Positions 57,845 to 64,000 of a stretch of 64,000 nucleotides of DNA are shown piece after piece. Below the pieces are notes generated by a model that saw nothing but the letters and a program-made list of their open reading frames with translations, made no database searches and had not been told where the DNA came from. Location: positions 680,501-744,500 of the forward strand of contig NZ_CP097885.1 in assembly GCF_023614525.1 (NCBI RefSeq), in the 5' to 3' direction. Source of the DNA: Peptoniphilus genitalis (GTDB lineage Bacteria; Bacillota; Clostridia; Tissierellales; Peptoniphilaceae). Position 1 is the stretch's first letter; the number at the start of each line of letters is the position of its first letter. Made by a program: the position numbers and the translations under genes.

Positions 57845-58019
57845 CTCTTGCCTCCTATTTATTTTATATATTTCTTTCTAATTTTATTATACCCTAAGAA
57901 GGGAAGATTTAACATAACAAATTACTTCTTTATAAAAGTAAAGTGATGAGTCTTTGTTTAATATAAAATTATTTTTAAAACTTACAAAATTTTTGACTTA
58001 AAAACTTTTCTAAAAAAGT

Positions 58020-58048
58020 TTGACAAATATTTTAAATAGATTTACTAT
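58020..58048 (+). promoter_or_regulatory. Promoter of the TetR/DUF2871 operon
   Basis: TTGACA, 17 bp, TACTAT; predicted start near 58055, the first base of the palindromic operator. Confidence 0.82.
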
Positions 58049-58054
58049 TAAGTC

Positions 58055-58073
58055 AAGTGACATGGTGTCACTT
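58055..58073. promoter_or_regulatory. Palindromic operator of the TetR-family regulator
   Basis: AAGTGACA, TGG, TGTCACTT: a perfect 8-bp inverted repeat covering the predicted transcription start, directly before AGGAGG and the regulator gene. Confidence 0.8.
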
Positions 58074-58084
58074 TAGGAGGTAAT

Positions 58085-58642
58085 ATGTCAAAGAATACTT
58101 TTAATAACTTAGATGAAGAGAGAAAAGAAGAAATTTATAAGAGCCTCAGGGAATATTTTGAGGAAGAGGACCTTAAGAAGATCAGTGTCTCTGGCATTGT
58201 CAAAAAACTTGATATAGCAAGAGGTTCTTTCTACCAATACTTTGAGAGCCTTGAGGATTGTTACGACAGTCTCCTTCAAAAGGAAACTGGTCAGGTCCAC
58301 CACAAGTTTTATTTTCTCTACAAGGAAAATGGCGGCGACCTTGAGAAGACTCTCTGGTCCTACAAGGATTATTTGTCAGAAGAACTCTACGACAAAAATT
58401 TAAAAAAATTATATGTGCCTAAATTTTTCTTGTTTGAAGATTCCTTTGTCAGTCATGGCAAAAACTTTTTGATGGAAAAATTGTCGAGAGACAACTACCA
58501 CCGCATGGTCTTCACCATGGCCATCTTCCACCAGCTTCTAAAGGAGTCCATAACAAGGGACTATACAAAGGAAGAATTTTTGGAAATATGTGACACCTAT
58601 ATCAAATGGTTGTTAGGAGGTATAAATAATGAATCAATTTGA
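58085..58642 (+). CDS. TetR-family transcriptional repressor
   Basis: The 185-residue protein has the TetR helix-turn-helix (ISVSGIVKKLDIARGSFYQYF, residues 33-53) and a helical ligand-binding domain of unknown specificity. The perfect palindrome at its own start point indicates autorepression. It overlaps the downstream membrane-protein gene by 14 nt, so that gene is probably its regulated target. Confidence 0.9.
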   Translation: MSKNTFNNLDEERKEEIYKSLREYFEEEDLKKISVSGIVKKLDIARGSFYQYFESLEDCYDSLLQKETGQVHHKFYFLYKENGGDLEKTLWSYKDYLSEELYDKNLKKLYVPKFFLFEDSFVSHGKNFLMEKLSRDNYHRMVFTMAIFHQLLKESITRDYTKEEFLEICDTYIKWLLGGINNESI

Positions 58643-59663
58643 AATATTTTTTGACGGGCTCTATCTCAGTCTTGTCATCTTTTTGGGCATAAGAATGCTT
58701 TTAATAAATCACAGGGACAGCTTGACTCTTGGAGCAATGACTCTCCTACTTGGACTTGGCGACTCCTTCCACCTAGTCCCAAGAATTATTGCCAATGTCA
58801 TGGACAATGGTTTTGCAATTAATTCAACTTCACTCTTTGTTGGGACTAGGGTTTCTTCTATTACAATGTCAGTTTTTTATCTCTTGTTCTATTTTTACAT
58901 CAAGAAGGCAAGGGATTTAAAAAACAAGGGCCTTGACCTCACAATGCTTGGTCTCTTTGCACTAAGAGTGGTAACAGTCTTTATTTCCTTTAAGGGAGAT
59001 GGAAGCATGGATCTTATTTCCAACCTTCCTTTTGTCATAATGGGTCTAGTTGACATAGTCCTCTTATTTAAAAATAGGAGCCGAGAAGAATTTAGGAGAC
59101 TTTACATTTATGTCTTCTTTAGCTTCCTCTTCTACATCCCTGTAGTTTTATTTAAGAATACTTATCCTAGGGTTGGAATGCTAATGATGCCAAAGACTGT
59201 CATGTATGTCCTAATTGTCCTAAAGCTTTATAAGAACTTGCAAGATGATTTTGTAAAGAGGGACCTCATGGAGTATGCCTTTGCCTACCTCCTATCAGGT
59301 ATCCTAGTTGGGGCGTCTTACAGGGAATTGGGAAAAGTCTTTGAAGTGACAAAGTATATGTCACTTGCCCACACCCACTTAATTGTTCTGGGCTTTGCCC
59401 TTCCAGGAATTTTTTATCTCTTGGTCAAAAACTCAGACCTTTCTGATGAAAAAATAAAAAAATTATTTAACATTTACAACCTTGGAACCTACCTTGCCTT
59501 CACGTCTATGATTATCCATGGTCTTGTAGACCCACATCTCCCTATGCGACTAACGGAGATTGGACTTATATCTATTAGTGGGGTTGGACACATTCTTCTT
59601 ACCATTTCCATTGTCCTACTGGGTGTAAATGCCTTGAGATCAAAGGAAATTAAGGCAGCTTAA
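58629..59663 (+). CDS. Polytopic membrane protein with C-terminal DUF2871 domain
   Basis: The 344-residue protein has about ten transmembrane helices. The C-terminal 130 residues look like DUF2871 (SLAHTHLIVLGFALPGIFYLL near 246, with paired histidines HTH and later HGLVDPH). The N-terminal half (1-200) is a further set of helices that stand-alone DUF2871 proteins lack. The histidines could bind haem or metal, which is conjecture. GGAGG lies 9 nt before the ATG inside the end of tetR. It may export or sense a ligand controlled by the TetR protein. Confidence 0.72.
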   Translation: MNQFEIFFDGLYLSLVIFLGIRMLLINHRDSLTLGAMTLLLGLGDSFHLVPRIIANVMDNGFAINSTSLFVGTRVSSITMSVFYLLFYFYIKKARDLKNKGLDLTMLGLFALRVVTVFISFKGDGSMDLISNLPFVIMGLVDIVLLFKNRSREEFRRLYIYVFFSFLFYIPVVLFKNTYPRVGMLMMPKTVMYVLIVLKLYKNLQDDFVKRDLMEYAFAYLLSGILVGASYRELGKVFEVTKYMSLAHTHLIVLGFALPGIFYLLVKNSDLSDEKIKKLFNIYNLGTYLAFTSMIIHGLVDPHLPMRLTEIGLISISGVGHILLTISIVLLGVNALRSKEIKAA

Positions 59664-59674
59664 TAAAGAGAAAA

Positions 59675-59703
59675 ATCTGTTGGGAAAGCAACAGATTTTT
59701 TTG
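59675..59703 (+). terminator. Terminator of the TetR/DUF2871 operon
   Basis: AATCTGTTG and CAACAGATT pair around GGAAAG, followed by a T-run. Confidence 0.9.
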
Positions 59704-59912
59704 TGTCATATTTTATTGTCGGGTGATTTTTTATATTTTTTGTTTTTTATTTTCAGATTATTTTTAATTTATAATTTCTTAGAGCCTTCATCTTATTAAT
59801 ACTTGATATTTTATCCTTATCTTCAACTCATCTTTCATTTAACAATTTCTTGCAAGTGTAAATTTTTTATATCCTTATAAAAATCTCTAGCTTTAAATTT
59901 AATTTTAAGCTT

Positions 59913-60038
59913 ATAAATTTTTTCTACTTTCCATTTATTTTTCATCTAATAAATTATTATCACTTTATAAATCACTGTCACTTTATAAGTTTTTATCACT
60001 TCATAAATTCTCGTCATTTTATAAATTTTTATTTGCTC
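59913..60038 (-). repeat. 18-bp periodic degenerate array C
   Basis: Seven contiguous 18-bp units in the 565-bp gap between two convergent genes; a typical unit reads ATAAATCACTGTCACTTT. On the minus strand the five units 59949-60038 read as I-Y-K-V-type hexads in one open frame that ends at a TAG; no start with a ribosome site was found. The rest of the gap (59704-59912 and 60039-60189) is AT-rich and gene-free. Confidence 0.65.
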
Positions 60039-60189
60039 ACAAATTTTATCACTATAAAAATATTTATTCTTAAAAAAATACTAAACTTTTAATTTATTTA
60101 TCGCCCTACAATTTTTTCTAGCTACAATTTATCTTCCACTCCATAAATTCTTATGACCCTAATCACTATCATTCCTTATAAAAGAGCAA

Positions 60190-60215
60190 AAAAATAAGAC
60201 GGCCTAAGCCGTCCT
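60190..60215 (-). terminator. Terminator of the tyrosine-rich SLH gene
   Basis: AGGACGGC and GCCGTCTT pair around TTAG, then ATTTTTTT on the minus strand. Confidence 0.9.
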
Positions 60216-60228
60216 ATTATAATTTAAT

Positions 60229-62544
60229 TTATTGCCAAACACTTACGTCTTCAGCCTTGTCACCCTTAACTGCATTGTGTCCATTGGAAGCGTCTATGAT
60301 TTGATAGTATGCCCAGTGGCTCATTGGCACGTCAGAGAATTTCTTCAAGCTATTTGTGTTCACATTTGTAAAGGAAGTTGATTTAGTGTTTCTTCCAAAT
60401 ACAGAGTTAAGAACTGTAACAGCTTCGGCTCTTGTAAGTTTTTGATCTGGTTTAAATGTTCCATCAGGGAATCCCTTGATTTTCTTGTTGCCATAAAGTT
60501 GGTCTATTGCATTAGATGCCCAGTGACCCTTAACATCCTTGAAGTTTGAAGATCCTGGATAACCATCCTTAACAAATACAGCAATCATTTGTGCAAATTC
60601 TGCCCTAGTGATTCCTTGGTTAGGTTTAAATGTTCCATCAGAATATCCACTGATGAAGCCCTTAGATACTGCGAAGTTGATTTCGTCAGAGTACCATTTA
60701 TTATTAGCATCCTTAAACTTAGTTGTTGGGTTCTTAGGAAGTTCTTTTCCTTCGTTAACAAGTGTTACAAACATCCTAACAGCTTCTGCCCTTGTAACTT
60801 CCTTGCCTGGTTTAAATGTTCCATCAGGATAACCTGCTATATAAGAAGGTGAGTTTACCTTAGCAGCAACTTTTGCTTCTTGTCCAGCAACTTTAACTTC
60901 AGTAGATCTTGAAGTCTTACCAGATTCCTTAGCTTCAACCTTAATAGTTTCGCCAGCTCTTAGTTCTCTATTTAAGCTGATATTAAAGATACCAGTTGAA
61001 CCTGCACTTGCTCCACCAAGTCTTGTTCCATTTGAATCATAAACAGTTACATCTGCGTAAGCACCTGCGTTACCTCTTACAAATTTTGCTCCAGCAGAAA
61101 CATTATTTACAACTGGAATCATTGAGTAACTAGAGTCACTTACATAAGTTCCATTTACATAATATTCAAGACTTCTTGAAGTTGAAACTCTTGGAGAGTT
61201 CCAAGATACCTTGAAGTATCCATCAGAATCTATTGTGTCAGATCCTAGGTAAGTTCCATCGTCATAAACATAAACTGTTCTGTTCTTGTAACCCTTTAGG
61301 TAACCAGATGTTGAGTAGTTTGACCTTGAAATGTCTGTTGGATAAACTCTGTGGTCGTACTTGTTGGAATACCAGTCACGTCCATAGTATCTTCCATTGT
61401 TGTAGTAGTATCCATCTTTCCAAAGATTCTTTTCTGCTGAGTAGAAGCCAGATTTTTCTGCAACTAAGTCAGCCTTGTAATCTCTGTATCTTCTATAATA
61501 GTTTGAATATCTTATATAATTTCTCTTACCGTTCTTGATGTAGTAGTAATCTCCGTCAGAGTCTTTATAAACTCTGTAGCCATCATAGTAGCGGTCTCCA
61601 TTTCTGTAATAGTAGTCGTCATCATAGTATCTGTAGTCATCGTAGTATTTGCCTAGATAAACTTTAAATCTACCATAAGCATCAGTTTCATCAGTATAGC
61701 CTGTTTTTGATCCGTCAATCTTTAGGGTAACTGTAGCATCTTTAACAGCTTCTCCTTTAGAAGTAACCTTACCTGTTACATAATTTCCATCATATTCAAT
61801 GTCAGAAATATAAAGATCTTCCTTAGTTGGAACTGCTGGCTTTTCTTCTTCCCATTTAGCGTAAAGATTTGTATTTTCGGTAATTTCTGTGTCGAAATTA
61901 AATCTATTTACAAATACTCCGTCGTCTGTGTACCAACCTTTAAAAGTATATCCCTTTCTTGTTGGAGCAGTAGGTTTTGTAGCAGTTTTTCCTTCTTCAA
62001 TAGTTTGTGTTGCTACTGTACTTCCACCCTTTGAATAAAATGTAACATCAAATTTTTTAACTTCTGGTGCTTTTTTAGTGAATTTAGCATAAATTATTCT
62101 GTCAGTATTAATTTCTTCTGTTTTTGTAAATCCAGTAGTTAACCCTTCATCAGTATACCAACCACCAAATACATAACCTTCTTTTTTTGGTTCCTTTAAG
62201 TTTTCGGCAGGAATTGCTTCTCCTTTATTTACATCTATTGGTGTGCCTAAGTCTTGGATTGTTTTTTCAGCTTTTCCTTCTTCAACTAGTACAGCTTTAA
62301 ATGTAACTTTCACTATCTCTTTAGCTGGAGTTAGAGGTGTCAATTCTTGACCAGCTTTTTGGCCACCAGTTTCTCCTCCTGATTGATCAGTTGGATCAGC
62401 TTCGTTTTCTTGTGCTACTGCAACAGGAACTGTTACATCAGATAATTCTAGTTTTTCACCTTCATCATCTGCAAATACATTGAATGGTATTGAGGTTACC
62501 ATTACTCCTGCGAGCAATAGTCCTAATATTTTCTTGTTTCTCAT
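60229..62544 (-). CDS. S-layer protein with InlB-type repeats, tyrosine-rich core and three SLH domains
   Basis: The 771-residue exported protein has a signal peptide (cleavage near VFAD), a Gln/Gly-rich linker, and two Listeria-Bacteroides (InlB B) repeats ending GGWYTDEG and KGWYTDDG (about 75-235). Then comes a carboxypeptidase-regulatory-like beta segment (VTGKVTSKGEAVKDATVTLK), interrupted by a region (about 294-400) extremely rich in Tyr, Asp and Arg. Three SLH domains close the chain (YIAGYPDGTFKPGKEVTRAE, FISGYSDGTFKPNQGITRAE, IKGFPDGTFKPDQKLTRAE; about 565-740). The SLH set anchors it to the wall polymer; the function of the tyrosine region is unknown. Confidence 0.9.
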   Translation of the reverse strand: MRNKKILGLLLAGVMVTSIPFNVFADDEGEKLELSDVTVPVAVAQENEADPTDQSGGETGGQKAGQELTPLTPAKEIVKVTFKAVLVEEGKAEKTIQDLGTPIDVNKGEAIPAENLKEPKKEGYVFGGWYTDEGLTTGFTKTEEINTDRIIYAKFTKKAPEVKKFDVTFYSKGGSTVATQTIEEGKTATKPTAPTRKGYTFKGWYTDDGVFVNRFNFDTEITENTNLYAKWEEEKPAVPTKEDLYISDIEYDGNYVTGKVTSKGEAVKDATVTLKIDGSKTGYTDETDAYGRFKVYLGKYYDDYRYYDDDYYYRNGDRYYDGYRVYKDSDGDYYYIKNGKRNYIRYSNYYRRYRDYKADLVAEKSGFYSAEKNLWKDGYYYNNGRYYGRDWYSNKYDHRVYPTDISRSNYSTSGYLKGYKNRTVYVYDDGTYLGSDTIDSDGYFKVSWNSPRVSTSRSLEYYVNGTYVSDSSYSMIPVVNNVSAGAKFVRGNAGAYADVTVYDSNGTRLGGASAGSTGIFNISLNRELRAGETIKVEAKESGKTSRSTEVKVAGQEAKVAAKVNSPSYIAGYPDGTFKPGKEVTRAEAVRMFVTLVNEGKELPKNPTTKFKDANNKWYSDEINFAVSKGFISGYSDGTFKPNQGITRAEFAQMIAVFVKDGYPGSSNFKDVKGHWASNAIDQLYGNKKIKGFPDGTFKPDQKLTRAEAVTVLNSVFGRNTKSTSFTNVNTNSLKKFSDVPMSHWAYYQIIDASNGHNAVKGDKAEDVSVWQ

Positions 62545-63008
62545 ATGTTTCCTCCTATCTAAATATTTCCGTTAAAACATTTTCCTTAAAGCTATTATAC
62601 CCAAAACAATGAAAAATACATTAGAATTTACAATTTTTTAATAAATTTAATTCTTTTGTAATATTGGAAGGACAAACCTATGCAAATATATTTTTTGCGT
62701 AAATCTTTTGTCAAAACTTATAATTAATTATCAAGCTAATTTTCTTTTCTTCTCTATAAATAAATTTTCAATAAGAAAAATAAGTTGAAAGAAAAAAATT
62801 TTTTAAAAATTATTCCCTATCTACTCCTAATTTAGATCTCTCTAAAGTTTCTAAAGCTCACAAAAAAATTTATTTCTTATTTATAGAGCGAAAAATAATT
62901 TTAAATAAAGGAGAAAATAATTTTCAAACTAAATAAAAAATCAAAAACAAATCCAAAACCATCAACAATCTTTATAAAATTTTAAATAAATCAAATAAAA
63001 TAAGACAA
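62545..63008. other. Gene-free AT-rich intergenic stretch
   Basis: About 460 bp with no frame I can support. A TATAAT (minus strand, 62594-62599) about 50 bp before the SLH gene is its likely -10. The rest is low-complexity A/T sequence without the 18-bp period seen elsewhere. Confidence 0.6.
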
Positions 63009-63035
63009 GAAAAAAGGCAACCCTAAGATTGCCTT
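63009..63035 (-). terminator. Terminator of the SpoIIE-type phosphatase gene
   Basis: AAGGCAA and TTGCCTT pair around an 8-nt loop, followed by a T-run on the minus strand. Confidence 0.88.
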
Positions 63036-63067
63036 AAATATTTTATAAAATTTTACTTCTTAACATC

Positions 63068-64000
63068 TTACCATACACTCACAATAAGCATTGATATATC
63101 GTCCACTTGTGGGCTGTCTGTAAATTCTTCTAATTCCTTATTTATATATTCCAGGATGTCACTATTATATTCTGAAATTATGTCCAGGATTTTCTCATGG
63201 CCAAAAACTTCTTTCTTAGCATTCCTCGCCTCTTCCACCCCGTCAGTCATAAAGAGGAGGTAGTCGCCAGTGTGGAGTTTTATCTCCTTCTCTTCATAGT
63301 CTGGCTTGGCAAAAAATCTTGAGATTGGATAACCTCTGGACTCAAGGCTCATTGATTCCCTGTTCCTTACCATAAGGGGAAGGGGCAGGTGGCCTGCATT
63401 GGAAAAGGTGAAGGTCTTCTTTTTCAAATTATAGACCCCATAAAAGCAAGTGAAATAATTTTCTATCTCTAGCTTTAGGCCGGTGAACCTCTCGCATAGT
63501 TCTGTCAAAGTTTCTCTTGGCGATCTTTGGCTTGTCTTGTCCAGGGTCCTCACCATAGACTTGATAAACATAGTCACCATAGATGCCGCAAAGCCATGGC
63601 CCACTGAGTCTGCTATGTACATTCCTATGTGGTCGTCATCAATTTGAAAGACATCGAACATATCTCCACTTAAAATTGTCGAAGGCTTGTAGAGGTAGTT
63701 GACCTTTAGATTTTTTATGAAGCCCTTGTCGGGAAGGACCTTTCTTTGGATAAGGGAGGCCGCATTGGTTTCGTTGGTCATGAACCTATTCTTGTCTATA
63801 AGTTCCTTTTGAAGTTTCCTTGCCATAGTCACGTTCCTAAAAACTTCTACAACACCAAGGATTTCCCCCTTCTTGTTAATTATTGGCGAGCACTTAACTG
63901 AAAAGACCATGCCCCCAATATTTTCTTCCCTTTGGATGACTTCGCCACTAACTAGGGCTCTCTTGGTGATCTCAGGGTCAAAGAGGTCTTCTCCCAATAT
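63068..64000 (-). CDS. PAS-SpoIIE (PP2C-type) serine phosphatase, N-terminus cut by window edge
   Basis: At least 310 residues are visible; the frame is open through the right edge. The visible part starts in a PAS-like sensor segment (FSVKCSPIINKKGEILGVVEVFRNVT), then a linker helix and an RsbU/SpoIIE-type phosphatase domain with metal-binding acids in LSGDMFDVFQI, IADSVGHGFAASMVTMFI, TFSNAGHLPLPLMV and the final DDISMLIV. Such proteins dephosphorylate anti-sigma antagonists or other signalling partners. No sigma-factor gene is visible. Confidence 0.88.
   Translation of the reverse strand: MLGEDLFDPEITKRALVSGEVIQREENIGGMVFSVKCSPIINKKGEILGVVEVFRNVTMARKLQKELIDKNRFMTNETNAASLIQRKVLPDKGFIKNLKVNYLYKPSTILSGDMFDVFQIDDDHIGMYIADSVGHGFAASMVTMFIKSMVRTLDKTSQRSPRETLTELCERFTGLKLEIENYFTCFYGVYNLKKKTFTFSNAGHLPLPLMVRNRESMSLESRGYPISRFFAKPDYEEKEIKLHTGDYLLFMTDGVEEARNAKKEVFGHEKILDIISEYNSDILEYINKELEEFTDSPQVDDISMLIVSVW

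Overview
The window is a chromosomal segment of a low-GC, Gram-positive, strictly fermentative anaerobe, most likely a Peptoniphilaceae (Tissierellia) member of the Anaerococcus type. Reasons: AT-rich sequence with strong Shine-Dalgarno sites and several TTG starts; Firmicutes gene content (NrdDG, type III glutamine synthetase, RecD2, a group B-type [FeFe] hydrogenase); a butyryl-CoA dehydrogenase/EtfBA operon; a fused electron-bifurcating Nfn; S-layer-homology proteins and a sortase-type G5 adhesin. The genus is inference; the 16S gene at 17887-19414 can settle it.

Layout. 0-11.5 kb: proBA (cut by the left edge), fused NfnAB, a small accessory island with a DUF3800 gene and a downstream small RNA with its own promoter and terminator, cupin and Nim-type flavin proteins, panC with a BASS transporter, a cysteine-less DsbA-like protein, and nrdDG behind tandem NrdR boxes. 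11.6-14.4 kb: an SLH protein and an anchored unknown. 14.6-19.8 kb: a 16S-tRNA-Ala-23S-5S operon on the minus strand with three tandem promoters. 19.8-26.4 kb: envelope, regulatory and stress genes, a structured non-coding RNA of about 185 nt, a pseudouridine synthase and nadK. 26.5-40.9 kb: pyrG-glnN, a two-component system, YihY, ComF/RecD2, PspC, pyruvate carboxylase, rplM-rpsI. 41-45.8 kb: hydrogenase module with a divergent Crp/Fnr regulator; pgpA, a membrane protein and apbE. 46.3-52 kb: a 1891-residue wall-anchored adhesin. 52.6-57.8 kb: ilvE, bcd-etfBA, a universal stress protein. 58-64 kb: an autoregulated TetR/DUF2871 pair, an SLH protein with a tyrosine-rich core, and a SpoIIE-type phosphatase cut by the right edge.

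How the parts fit. Bcd/EtfAB, Nfn, the hydrogenase module and pyruvate carboxylase form a redox and carbon-balancing set for anaerobic growth. Rex-like operators in front of bcd-etfBA and the hydrogenase module suggest shared NADH/NAD control. The least conventional signals are (i) the DUF3800 gene plus small RNA at 3.75-4.6 kb, (ii) the 185-nt structured RNA at 24.4-24.6 kb, and (iii) three intergenic arrays with an 18-bp period (46.0, 53.8 and 59.9 kb) that read as the same hexapeptide pattern on the minus strand.
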